Assembly (NCBI GenBank): GCA_949295785.1
Contig: CASFMJ010000107.1
Coordinates: 1-55,495, forward strand
Direction of reading: 5' to 3'
Origin: an uncultured Bacillota bacterium
GTDB lineage: Bacteria > Bacillota > Clostridia > Peptostreptococcales > Anaerovoracaceae
DNA: 55,495 nt
The position numbers and the translations under genes were made by a program. Shown here one piece after another: positions 9,014-17,324 of the stretch (position 1 is the first letter of the stretch; every line of letters begins with the position of its first letter). Under the pieces are notes generated by a model, which saw only the letters and a program-made list of their open reading frames with translations, had not been told where the DNA came from and did not search any database.

Positions 9014-9688
9014 TTATTTAAAGAGATTTCCTTTAAGACAGAATCTGTTCCGGTCATATTCTATCAGACCGTCTTTCTGCATTCTGCTGAGCTCAGCCGA
9101 CATGGCACTGCGGTCTACACAGAGAAAGTCAGCGAGTTCCTGTCTTGTAAATGGTATGGTGAAGCTGCTGCTTCTGGTGTTTTTTGCATTAAAGGAAAGA
9201 TAGGCCATAAGTTTTTCTCTTGTTGTACGTTTTGACAGAAAACCTATATTTCTATTCAGCAGCAGGGCCTTATCAGAAATTATTCGCAGCATATTCCGGA
9301 GGAGTATTTCAGCATATTGATTTTTTGATTCGGCAGATGACATCATAGACGCACAATCTATGAACAAAACCCGGGATTCTTCCTCGGCAAAAACACTTAC
9401 AGGCATAATATCTGTATCAGAAAAGGCAAAAACTTCAGCAAACAGTTCTCCGGGATTTATGTCACTTACTATATTTCTGTTACCATAAAAATCTTCTCTT
9501 ACTATATGAAGCTTTCCCGAAAGAAGGATACCTGCCCGGTCTGCTCTGTCACCTTCCAGAATCACAGCAGTGCCTTTGGCATATGAACATACTCTTGCTT
9601 TCATTATTGATAAGACATCACTGATCTGATTTTCATCTATGTCTCTGAATAAAGACATATTTTTTAAAATTGAAAAATATTCCTTCAT
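9014..9688 (-). CDS. Crp/Fnr family transcriptional regulator
   Basis: 224 residues: a cyclic-nucleotide-binding-like jelly roll (about residues 10-125), a dimer helix, and a C-terminal winged helix (about 170-215, with FTRQELADFLCVDRSAMSAELSRM). No N-terminal Cys cluster of the FNR type is present, so it is more like the CRP-fold sensors found beside hybrid-cluster-protein and redox genes. It is divergent from the TIGR04076-like/ferredoxin pair across a gap with a good dyad operator, which suggests it controls them. Confidence 0.9.
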   Translation of the reverse strand: MKEYFSILKNMSLFRDIDENQISDVLSIMKARVCSYAKGTAVILEGDRADRAGILLSGKLHIVREDFYGNRNIVSDINPGELFAEVFAFSDTDIMPVSVFAEEESRVLFIDCASMMSSAESKNQYAEILLRNMLRIISDKALLLNRNIGFLSKRTTREKLMAYLSFNAKNTRSSSFTIPFTRQELADFLCVDRSAMSAELSRMQKDGLIEYDRNRFCLKGNLFK

Positions 9689-9701
9689 ATTTCACCTCTT
9701 T

Positions 9702-9717
9702 TGTTGTAAAAACAACA
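9702..9717. promoter_or_regulatory. Inverted-repeat operator between divergent genes
   Basis: Perfect dyad TGTTGT-AAAA-ACAACA, 14 bp from the Crp/Fnr start codon. This spacing of half sites fits a CRP/FNR-family operator; binding by the adjacent regulator is inferred. Confidence 0.6.
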
Positions 9718-9788
9718 GTTTTCATTTTTGTATCATAATATAATCATCTCATAAAAGCAAGCAAGAAGAAAGGCAGGTGATAATTATT

Positions 9789-10049
9789 ATGAAACCGTCA
9801 GTGATCATAACTCTGGTGGATAAGAAAGGACACGCAGGATGCCATAAAGGCCACAGGATAGGTGACAGCTTTGATTTTGACACTGACAGAGGAAAGCTTT
9901 GCCCGATGGCAATGCATGTGGCTTTTCCATATGTAGATATAATACGATACGGGGGAAAAGCACCGGTTGACAGAAATGGAGATATCTGTTTCTGCTGCCC
10001 TGACAGTGATGTGATAAATATATTCAAAATAGAGGAGAAAATACGATGA
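9789..10049 (+). CDS. Small Cys-rich TIGR04076-like protein
   Basis: 86 residues with scattered cysteines (HAGCHKGH, LCPMAMH, CFCC) that match, to my eye, the TIGR04076 family of short proteins in anaerobes found beside ferredoxins. AGGTGAT at 9775-9781 supports the ATG at 9789. It overlaps the next gene by 4 bp (ATGA). Probably redox or metal related; function unknown. Confidence 0.65.
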   Translation: MKPSVIITLVDKKGHAGCHKGHRIGDSFDFDTDRGKLCPMAMHVAFPYVDIIRYGGKAPVDRNGDICFCCPDSDVINIFKIEEKIR

Positions 10050-10756
10050 TCAGAAAAATAATAAAAATAGACGAATCCAAATGCAACGGATGCGGGGCAT
10101 GTGCCGCAGCATGTCATGAGGGAGCCATAGGGATGGTGAACGGAAAGGCAAGGCTTATGCGTGAAGATTATTGTGACGGTCTGGGGGACTGTCTGCCGGC
10201 ATGTCCTACGGGAGCGATAACCTTTGAAGAAAGGGAAGCACCGGCATATGATCATGGGGCAGTGCTGGCAAATAAAGCAAAGAGACAACAGGAAACAGAA
10301 AAATCAGTTCCCTTAGGATGTCCGGGTTCAGCTTCAAGGCTGATTAAAAGGCAGGCAGAAAAAACAGAATCTCAAGAGGACGGAAAGACAGAAAGCATGC
10401 TTTCGCAGTGGCCGGTACAGATAAAGCTTGTTCCTGTCAGGGCTCCGTATTTTGACGGCGCCAATCTTTTGATAGCCGCTGACTGCACCGCATATGCATA
10501 TGGAGATTTTCACAGAAGCTTTATAAAAAACAGAGTAACTGTCATAGGATGTCCTAAACTGGATGAGGGCGATTACAGCGAAAAGCTGACCGCTATAATT
10601 GCTGAAAACGACATAAAAAGTGTCACCATAGTAAGAATGGAAGTCCCCTGCTGTGGAGGAATAGAGGCTGCTGCAAAAAAAGCCATACAAAACAGCGGAA
10701 AATTTATTCCATGGCAGGTTATTACTATCTCTACTGATGGAAAGATATCAGACTGA
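10046..10756 (+). CDS. 4Fe-4S dicluster ferredoxin-domain protein
   Basis: 236 residues. The first 60 hold two ferredoxin cluster motifs: CNGCGACAAAC and CDGLGDCLPAC with a following CPTGAI. After a linker comes a domain with further cysteines (ADCTAYAYGDF, IGCPKLDE, VPCCGGIE), as in the iron-sulfur proteins of anaerobes linked to hybrid cluster protein or Crp regulators. No hcp gene lies in the window. Its stop overlaps that of the convergent flavoprotein by 9 bp. Confidence 0.8.
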   Translation: MIRKIIKIDESKCNGCGACAAACHEGAIGMVNGKARLMREDYCDGLGDCLPACPTGAITFEEREAPAYDHGAVLANKAKRQQETEKSVPLGCPGSASRLIKRQAEKTESQEDGKTESMLSQWPVQIKLVPVRAPYFDGANLLIAADCTAYAYGDFHRSFIKNRVTVIGCPKLDEGDYSEKLTAIIAENDIKSVTIVRMEVPCCGGIEAAAKKAIQNSGKFIPWQVITISTDGKISD

Positions 10757-11623
10757 TATGTTTTCAGGAAGTCTGTCTATATAAGCCTTGATGTTTTGAG
10801 CGGCAGCTGCACTTTCGGCGGCTGCCTCATTTTCTTTTCTGCAGAAATCACGACGGAGAGGGCCTACAGCATAGATTCCTCTCACATTGGTCTCACCATT
10901 TTTTGCTGTTGCCGCTCTTCCTTCTTCATCAAGCATTATATATGGCCTGCACAGTTTGTTATTTGGTTTATCACCCAGGAGTACTATGACCGAATCACAG
11001 TATATAATACCGGGATTACCGGAGGTTTTGTCAGCTACGGTAATTCCGTAAAATCCCCGGTCATCACATATCAGTTCTGTGATAACTGTCTGCCTCAGAA
11101 GAATAATATTGCCCGATAAATTAATTTTTTTCATAATATGCGGATCTAAACCGAAAGGACCGGTTTCATATAAAAGAAAGACTTTACTGCAGTATTTGCC
11201 TAAAGAAATAGCTGCTTCTGCCGCTTTAAGATTCCCTGCAGCTATTGCCACAGTCCTGCCATCATATATACCCTTTTGGATTCCCGAAATGTCATAAGCG
11301 ATGTTTTTTTTATCCAGTGAAGACTCACCGGGAAGACCCAGACGGCGGGGAGATGATCCGCAGGCCATTATGACAGCTTTTACTATGAAAGGCCCGGAAG
11401 ATGTGAGTATCAGTTTCTTTCCGCTTATGGGAGTGAGAGAAAACAGATCTCCGAGATAAGTTTCTGTATCCGGATTCTTACATGTCATATCTGCAATATC
11501 AGCAGGATTTGTTTTTTTCCCCGGCATAATGATAACTGAAAGCCCTTCTTTTTGGCATGCAGATGCTGATGCCCATGCCTCATCCGTATTACCTATCACC
11601 GCTACATCATATTTTCTCTTCAT
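10748..11623 (-). CDS. Thioredoxin-reductase-like NAD(P)/FAD protein, motifs degenerate
   Basis: 291 residues resembling the thioredoxin-reductase superfamily: a Rossmann-like N terminus, the ATG segment (IMACGSSPRRLGLPGE), and a C-terminal GIYAVGPLR that matches the FAD-binding GIyAaGD motif. Both dinucleotide motifs are broken: the expected GxGxxG is replaced by GNTDEAWAS, and the second by AIAAGNLKAAEAA. No CxxC redox pair is present. I chose the ATG at 11623 because GGAGG precedes it. It may bind FAD weakly or be a regulator or partner of the convergent ferredoxin. Confidence 0.7.
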   Translation of the reverse strand: MKRKYDVAVIGNTDEAWASASACQKEGLSVIIMPGKKTNPADIADMTCKNPDTETYLGDLFSLTPISGKKLILTSSGPFIVKAVIMACGSSPRRLGLPGESSLDKKNIAYDISGIQKGIYDGRTVAIAAGNLKAAEAAISLGKYCSKVFLLYETGPFGLDPHIMKKINLSGNIILLRQTVITELICDDRGFYGITVADKTSGNPGIIYCDSVIVLLGDKPNNKLCRPYIMLDEEGRAATAKNGETNVRGIYAVGPLRRDFCRKENEAAAESAAAAQNIKAYIDRLPENISV

Positions 11624-11676
11624 TTCATCCTCCATGTCTTTTTTTTTATTATTTCTTATTTTTTGTCATGTATACA

Positions 11677-11705
11677 TTGACAAAACAGATAAACATGAGA
11701 TAATT
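11677..11705 (+). promoter_or_regulatory. Promoter of the gtrA operon
   Basis: TTGACA at 11677-11682, then a 17-bp gap and ATAATT at 11700-11705 as the -10. The two repeats that follow lie over the start site. Confidence 0.6.
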
Positions 11706-11736
11706 GAACTGTAGTACAAAAATGAACAGTAGTACA
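11706..11736 (+). promoter_or_regulatory. Direct-repeat operator for the aminotransferase operon
   Basis: Two 13-bp copies of GAACtGTAGTACA (11706-11718 and 11724-11736) differ by one base and are spaced by 18 bp. They lie at the predicted transcription start, a place where a repressor would block it. The TetR protein of this operon is the likely binder, by inference. Confidence 0.55.
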
Positions 11737-11758
11737 ATTTTGTTGCAGGGAGAAGCAT

Positions 11759-12250
11759 ATGGAAAAGAAAACAGATGAGAAACTTACAAAAAGAGAGAAT
11801 ACATTGCAGGTGATAAAGTTTGTCATATTTTCTGTATCTGCAGGGGTGATTCAGACTATTTCATTCACAATTGTCAACGAGCTGACCTCATGGCCATACA
11901 CGCCATGTTATCTGATAGCGCTGACATTGTCGGTTCTGTGGAATTTTACCCTTAACAGAGAGTTCACTTTCAAATCGGCTAACAACGTTCCTGTAGCTAT
12001 GGTGAAAGTGGCAGCATTTTACTGTGTGTTTACGCCTGCTTCCACATGGTGGGGCGCGGCGCTTACAGATGCAGGATGGAATGAATATGTGGTACTTCTT
12101 CTTACTATGGCTGTAAATCTGACGACAGAATTTTTATATGACAGATTTTTTGTTTTCAGAGGAACAATGAACACCAACAGAAGGGCGCTTAAGGCTGCAG
12201 AAAAAGCTGACATGAATGTCTCTTCGGATATTGATGATGAAATAATATAA
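11759..12250 (+). CDS. GtrA-like membrane protein
   Basis: 163-residue protein with four hydrophobic segments (about residues 18-40, 48-66, 80-96, 107-125) and a conserved WNFTLNREFTFKS motif, the hallmark of the GtrA family. GtrA proteins are thought to move prenyl-linked glycans or nucleotides across the membrane. Starts the operon with tetR and the aminotransferase. Confidence 0.85.
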   Translation: MEKKTDEKLTKRENTLQVIKFVIFSVSAGVIQTISFTIVNELTSWPYTPCYLIALTLSVLWNFTLNREFTFKSANNVPVAMVKVAAFYCVFTPASTWWGAALTDAGWNEYVVLLLTMAVNLTTEFLYDRFFVFRGTMNTNRRALKAAEKADMNVSSDIDDEII

Positions 12251-12272
12251 CCTGATATGGCGGTGAAATCAA

Positions 12273-12818
12273 ATGGAGAAACTTTCCAAAAAACAGAAGA
12301 GCCGCAGAAAGATACTGCATGCGGCTAAGGGACTTTTTGAAAAGCATGGTATAGACAATGTGACTTTTTCAGCTATAGCACAGGAGGCAGATGTATGCAG
12401 GACCACTGTGTTTAATCACTTTTCCGGTACTGCCGATCTTATGCTTGCTATTATAAGTGAAGAAATAGAAGATATACGTAATTTCTGCAATGAAAATAAT
12501 TACAGGGGCAAACAGCTGGTATATGCGCTTTTTGAAAAACTCATAGAAGATACGGCATATTATCCCACTCTTTCAACCAGATTGATAAACAATGCCATAT
12601 TAAGCAGTGAAAGAGAAAATCCTGTAAGAATAATTGAAGAAATGACCATGGCCGGATTAGAGGAGGCAGGCTTTACAGAAGACGAAAGCCGGAAAAAGGC
12701 TGTGCTTGCTCAGGGAGCATATTTCGGACTGATTAATCATTATCATGTCAATCATCTGAGTTTTGATGCAGCTGAAATGAAAAGGAATTTTCACGGTCTT
12801 ATGGCCCAAATAATATAA
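12273..12818 (+). CDS. TetR/AcrR family regulator
   Basis: 181 residues, with the helix-turn-helix around residues 28-55 (TFSAIAQEADVCRTTVFNHFSGTADL). The ligand-binding half is all helical and not recognisable. It lies 24 bp before the aminotransferase gene and 22 bp after gtrA, so it likely reports on and regulates this operon through the direct repeats at 11706-11736. Confidence 0.83.
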   Translation: MEKLSKKQKSRRKILHAAKGLFEKHGIDNVTFSAIAQEADVCRTTVFNHFSGTADLMLAIISEEIEDIRNFCNENNYRGKQLVYALFEKLIEDTAYYPTLSTRLINNAILSSERENPVRIIEEMTMAGLEEAGFTEDESRKKAVLAQGAYFGLINHYHVNHLSFDAAEMKRNFHGLMAQII

Positions 12819-12841
12819 GATAATGCGAAGGAGGCAGTAAA

Positions 12842-14338
12842 ATGAAGAATTGCGGTATAAGCAGATGGGATGATCCGGCCAAGATAAATGCCGATCTTAA
12901 GAGGCTGACACAGCAGCCCATATGGGAAGTAAATGATGATTATTATGAAAATGTGATACTGAAGTATTACGATGAGAAGTGCACAAAGTCCCGTGCCATA
13001 TATGAAGAAGCCAAGGAGTATATTCCGGGAGGCGTACAGCATAATCTGGCTTTTAATAAACCTTTTCCTGTGGCATTTGCTAAAGCAGGCGGTGCATATC
13101 TTTATGATGAAGACGGCAATCAGTATATAGATTTCCTTCAGGCAGGCGGTCCAACCATCCTGGGCAGCAATTATGAACCCATAAGAAAAGCTGTTATAAA
13201 TCTTCTTGAGACATGCGGACCTGTTACAGGCCTTCTTCATGAAGCAGAACTTATGATAGCCAGAGAGATAAACAGACATATGCCCAATGTGGAGATGTTC
13301 AGGATGCTGGGCAGCGGAACTGAATCGGTTATGGCAGCAATAAGAATAGCAAGAATAGCCACGGGGAAAAAGAGAGTGATAAAAATCGGCGGAGGTTATC
13401 ACGGCTGGAGCGATCAGATGGTATATGGTCTTAAGATTCCGGGAAGCAGGGGATTGCTTGAGTCACATGGAATCCCCGGTAAAGCTTACGGACGTACCGA
13501 CGAAGTAAGGCCTAATGATCTGGATATGCTGGAAAAGATGCTGAAGCGAAACAGAATAAAAGGCGGAACTGCTGCGGTGATAGTAGAACCTGTCGGCCCG
13601 GAAAGCGGCACAAGACCGGTAGCCATAGATTACAACAAGGGAGTCAGACAGCTGTGTGACAAATATGGCGCTCTGATGATCTTCGATGAGGTAGTTACAG
13701 GCTTCAGAGTTGCATTGTCAGGAGCCCAGGGCTTTTTTGACGTAGTTCCTGATCTTACGGTATTCGGCAAAATAGTGGCAGGAGGATACCCCGGCGCAGG
13801 CGGTGTGGGAGGAAAGAAAGAATACGCACAGCTTATGGCGGCAGGGCTTGCTACAGGAAAACACAGAGCTTATGTAGGGGGAACCCTGGCGGCTAATCCG
13901 CTTTCTGCTCTGGCAGGATATACGGCTATAAAAGAAATAGAGAGAACCAATGCATGTGAGGTGGCAGGAAGAGCAGGAGACAGACTGACAGACGGATTGA
14001 AATCCCTTATAGATAAATACGGACTTCCATTTGTATGTTACAATCAGGGAAGCATTGTGCATCTTGAATGCACGGGAGCAATGAGTTTTGACTTTTCATC
14101 ATTTTCACTGATAAAATCAGCATTAGGTCTGCTCAAGAATAAAGATATGATGTACGAGAGAAAGGACTCCATGGAAAGAATGGGAGCAGCATATATGGCC
14201 AACGGCCTTGTGACACTGGCCGGAAGCAGATTATATACATCTCTTGCTGATACAGATGAAATAATAGACGAAGCCTTAAGCAGATTTGAAAGTGTTTTCA
14301 GAGAAGTAGTGAAAACAGATAAATGTGGATCAAAATAG
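12842..14338 (+). CDS. Class III (PLP) aminotransferase, glutamate-1-semialdehyde-aminomutase-like
   Basis: 498 residues of the class III aminotransferase fold. The N-terminal part (about 1-60) is extra. FEDxxG-type entry loop (YLYDEDGNQYIDF), substrate-binding GSGTESVMAAIRIAR, PLP-binding region IVEPVG and MIFDEVVTGFR (Asp pairs with the pyridine N), and Lys in VFGKIVAGGYPG for the Schiff base are all visible. It resembles glutamate-1-semialdehyde 2,1-aminomutase but heme genes are absent; the neighbours are a sugar kinase and an aldolase, so a catabolic transaminase is more likely. It ends 11 bp before the kinase start. Confidence 0.83.
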   Translation: MKNCGISRWDDPAKINADLKRLTQQPIWEVNDDYYENVILKYYDEKCTKSRAIYEEAKEYIPGGVQHNLAFNKPFPVAFAKAGGAYLYDEDGNQYIDFLQAGGPTILGSNYEPIRKAVINLLETCGPVTGLLHEAELMIAREINRHMPNVEMFRMLGSGTESVMAAIRIARIATGKKRVIKIGGGYHGWSDQMVYGLKIPGSRGLLESHGIPGKAYGRTDEVRPNDLDMLEKMLKRNRIKGGTAAVIVEPVGPESGTRPVAIDYNKGVRQLCDKYGALMIFDEVVTGFRVALSGAQGFFDVVPDLTVFGKIVAGGYPGAGGVGGKKEYAQLMAAGLATGKHRAYVGGTLAANPLSALAGYTAIKEIERTNACEVAGRAGDRLTDGLKSLIDKYGLPFVCYNQGSIVHLECTGAMSFDFSSFSLIKSALGLLKNKDMMYERKDSMERMGAAYMANGLVTLAGSRLYTSLADTDEIIDEALSRFESVFREVVKTDKCGSK

Positions 14339-14349
14339 CGGAGGGGCAG

Positions 14350-15885
14350 ATGGAAAAGTATATTTTATCCCACGATATGGGAACCAGTTCGGACAAAGCG
14401 GTACTGGTCGATTTTTCAGGCAATATCAAAGCAACATCTGTAGAACCTTATCCCACATATTATCCCAATCCCGCATGGGTGGAACAGGATCCTGCCGACT
14501 ACTGGAAGGCTGTGGCAGCAAGCAGCCGCGATATAATCAGAAAGACGGGTATTGATCCCGGGCAGATAAAAGGGATAGTCTTTTCTACTCAGGCGCAGGG
14601 CATAATCCCCGTGGATGAGGCAGGCAGTGTGCTGTACAACAATATAACATGGGTAGACGGCAGAGCCGAAAAACAGGCTCAGAGCATCATGAAAAAACTG
14701 GGAGGCAAAAAAGTGTTTTCGGCAGTGGCAGGCACCCCCATAATGGGGAAGGACTGTATACCCAAGATAGTATGGTTAAAGGAAGAAAAGCCGGAAATAT
14801 ACGCCAAAACTTTCAGGATACTTGATGTTAACGGATATCTTAAATATAAATGTACAGGGAAAATGGTGACAGAACTTTCCGGTGCCTCTTCCTACGGTCT
14901 TGACCTGAAGAAAAAGCAGTGGCTTAAAGTCATGAAAATGACCGGGGTAGATATGGAAAAGCTGCCTCCCCTTGTATGCAGTACCGATATAGTCGGAGGA
15001 CTAACGGAAAAAGCAGCGGAAGAAATGGGACTTATTGCCGGCACTCCGGTACTCGGAGGATGTGATGATGTTCAGGCTGCTGCTGTAGGATCAGGCATGT
15101 GCGGAGACGGCGATATACATATATATCTTGGTACATCGGCATGGGTGGCTGCGGCAAGCAGAACGGCAGATAAATTTATGCATGGAGCGGCAGCCATACA
15201 GAGCGCAGACAGAGAGATGAATCTTATAGCCGGTATAACAGAATCTGCAGGAGCCAATATACAATGGCTTCAGGAGCAGTTTTTCTCTACGGAAAAAGAA
15301 CAGTACGGAGACAAGATATTTGAATACATGGATCAGGTGATAAAGAAAATTCCGCCCGGCAGTGATCATCTGATCTGTACGCCATGGATGCTGGGGGAAA
15401 GATGCCCGGTTTCATCCACCACAACGAGGGCAACACTCTTCAATATAAGCATGGTTCATACAAGAGAGCATCTTATGCGGGCTGTATACGAGGGAATCGG
15501 ATATAATCTGAGATGGATACTTGAAAATTATAATCGTGATTATGGATTTGCGTGTGATAATTTCAGGATAATAGGAGACGGCGCTTTAGATGACGGATGG
15601 ATGCAGATAATCGCAGATATAACCGGAAAACATTTTTCTGTTGTAAAAGACCCGAGAAATGCAGGAGCAGTAGGCGCAGCCATAGTTGCTCTGATAGGCC
15701 TGGGTGAGCTTCCGGGATTTTCCGCTGCCAGAGATTTTGTGCAGATAGAAAAAAAATATGTTCCTGATCCTGCCAATGCTGCCATATATGACAAACTTTT
15801 TGAAAGTTATAAAGATATATATAATTCTCTTAAAAACGCATATGTCAAAGCCAACGGAGAAAGGTTCAAGGGGGAAGAAGAATGA
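14350..15885 (+). CDS. FGGY-family carbohydrate kinase
   Basis: 511-residue kinase of the FGGY family. N-terminal HDMGTSSDKAVLVD is the phosphate loop; WVEQDPADYW and NNITWVDGRAE are characteristic. The second domain has IYLGTSAWVAA and a GDGALDDGWMQIIADI segment in place of the usual GGGA(K/R)S. The ATG at 14350 follows GAGGGG. It overlaps the aldolase gene by 4 bp (ATGA). The sugar is unknown; xylulose- or ribulose-like is the nearest pattern, so it may phosphorylate the product of the preceding transaminase. Confidence 0.83.
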   Translation: MEKYILSHDMGTSSDKAVLVDFSGNIKATSVEPYPTYYPNPAWVEQDPADYWKAVAASSRDIIRKTGIDPGQIKGIVFSTQAQGIIPVDEAGSVLYNNITWVDGRAEKQAQSIMKKLGGKKVFSAVAGTPIMGKDCIPKIVWLKEEKPEIYAKTFRILDVNGYLKYKCTGKMVTELSGASSYGLDLKKKQWLKVMKMTGVDMEKLPPLVCSTDIVGGLTEKAAEEMGLIAGTPVLGGCDDVQAAAVGSGMCGDGDIHIYLGTSAWVAAASRTADKFMHGAAAIQSADREMNLIAGITESAGANIQWLQEQFFSTEKEQYGDKIFEYMDQVIKKIPPGSDHLICTPWMLGERCPVSSTTTRATLFNISMVHTREHLMRAVYEGIGYNLRWILENYNRDYGFACDNFRIIGDGALDDGWMQIIADITGKHFSVVKDPRNAGAVGAAIVALIGLGELPGFSAARDFVQIEKKYVPDPANAAIYDKLFESYKDIYNSLKNAYVKANGERFKGEEE

Positions 15886-17114
15886 ATGAGATTTACCGCG
15901 TAATGGAAAAATACGCACGTATGATGGCATCACAGGATTATTCCACCGGGGTGTCGAAACTGATGCTGGAAACATCATCAGGTGTATACGCCACGGCAGA
16001 TGGGGCAGATATGAGATGTCTCAAAGAGTCAGATGTGGAAAAACTGAACATAGACAAGCTGCCTATACCAAAAGATGAGATGAAAGCAGTGGTTTATTCT
16101 CAGACACCATATTGTCACCTTGCTTTAAAGAAGGCAAGACCTTTCAAGGCCTGCCTGGACGATATGGCACAGGTATTCGGACATACGGCTTATATTGCTG
16201 ACGGCAGAAGCAGCAATGTATCTGCAGGCAAATCAATAGGAAAGGCGCTGAAAGGAAATGTGGGCTGCCTTGTTTTAAGAGGAACTGATAAAAAAGGCGA
16301 TGGCAACGGCTATACTCTTACCATGGGCCGCAGTCTTTATGAAGCAGTGGTTGCGATGACAGTGCTGGAAAAATCTGCAGAAATAACTTTTCTTGCCGAC
16401 AAAATCGGGGGAGCCATACCTCTTGCCAGGTGGGAAGCCCGGCTGATGAGATATATATATGCAAAAAAATATTCAAAAGCCGAAGAAAAGGTAAAAACGG
16501 CTGAGATTGAGAAAGGAGCAGAAGCAGAAGCTAAAAAGCAGGAGACATTTGAACCTCATGAGCAGAATATGAGAGAACTTCTGGTAGAGTACGGCAAAAA
16601 ACTGGTAAGAACCGGACTTGTGCAGGGAACCTGGGGAAATCTGTCTGTAAGGCTGGACGAAAAATATATGCTTACTACCCCTTCGGGACTGGACTATATG
16701 AGGCTTGAAGCAGCGGATATGGTAAAAGTGGAGATAGATACACTGAAATATGACGGCAATAAAAAACCCACATCAGAAAAAGGGCTTCATGCGGCAATAT
16801 ATAAGAAACGCCCCGATATAGGTGCTGTGATACATACCCATTCCAAGTACTGCAGCGTTTTTGCCGCTGCATGTAAAGATATGCCAGTTACAGAGCGTTT
16901 TAAAGAAACTTTTGGGGAAACAGTAAAGCTGGCCGGTTATGCTCTGCCGGGAACAAAAGCTCTGATGAAAAATACAGCCGAGGCAGTGGGTGATGGAATG
17001 GGCGCCATAATGGCTCACCATGGTATGATTGCCTGTGGAAATGATATTGAGAAGGCTTTTGCAAACTGTGCGGCTCTTGAAGAAAACGGAAAAGAATATC
17101 TTGACAGACTTTAA
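15882..17114 (+). CDS. Duplicated class II aldolase (AraD/FucA fold), catalytic C half
   Basis: 410 residues, two aldolase domains joined by a charged linker (about 195-225). The C-terminal half shows GTWGNLSVRL, HTHSKYC (metal His pair) and HHGMIACG, the FucA/AraD zinc triad. The N-terminal half keeps the fold (GVSKLML, PYCHLALKK) but has YSQ in place of HTH and LRG in place of HHG, so its metal site is lost. The kinase product may be cleaved to DHAP or lactaldehyde-type fragments by the C half. It ends the operon, just before a terminator. Confidence 0.8.
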   Translation: MNEIYRVMEKYARMMASQDYSTGVSKLMLETSSGVYATADGADMRCLKESDVEKLNIDKLPIPKDEMKAVVYSQTPYCHLALKKARPFKACLDDMAQVFGHTAYIADGRSSNVSAGKSIGKALKGNVGCLVLRGTDKKGDGNGYTLTMGRSLYEAVVAMTVLEKSAEITFLADKIGGAIPLARWEARLMRYIYAKKYSKAEEKVKTAEIEKGAEAEAKKQETFEPHEQNMRELLVEYGKKLVRTGLVQGTWGNLSVRLDEKYMLTTPSGLDYMRLEAADMVKVEIDTLKYDGNKKPTSEKGLHAAIYKKRPDIGAVIHTHSKYCSVFAAACKDMPVTERFKETFGETVKLAGYALPGTKALMKNTAEAVGDGMGAIMAHHGMIACGNDIEKAFANCAALEENGKEYLDRL

Positions 17115-17195
17115 ATATTTTTTTAAAGTAAAAAGTCAGAATGTGCTGTAAGTAATTTTTCGCTGTGATATAATCTAAAATAAGTAAAAAAATGG

Positions 17196-17234
17196 AAAAA
17201 GACAGACCTGAAAACTTAAAAGGCCTGTCTTTTT
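17196..17234 (+). terminator. Terminator after the aldolase operon
   Basis: Long stem GAAAAAGACAGACCT against AGGCCTGTCTTTTT, with one A-C mismatch, then T-run. Confidence 0.75.
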
Positions 17235-17265
17235 ATGTTTGTTCCGTTTTACGACAAGTCATAAG

Positions 17266-17297
17266 AAGGATGTTTTCTTTTAGAAAATATCCTTTTT
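17266..17297 (+). terminator. Terminator-like hairpin just before the surface protein
   Basis: A 13-bp stem (AAGGATGTTTTCT with one G-U pair), 3-nt loop, then TTTTT, ending 15 bp upstream of the AAAGGAGG ribosome binding site. It may attenuate expression of the surface protein. No second antiterminator arm is evident. Confidence 0.5.
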
Positions 17298-17324
17298 ATA
17301 TAATATTTCAAAAGGAGGAAAAAA

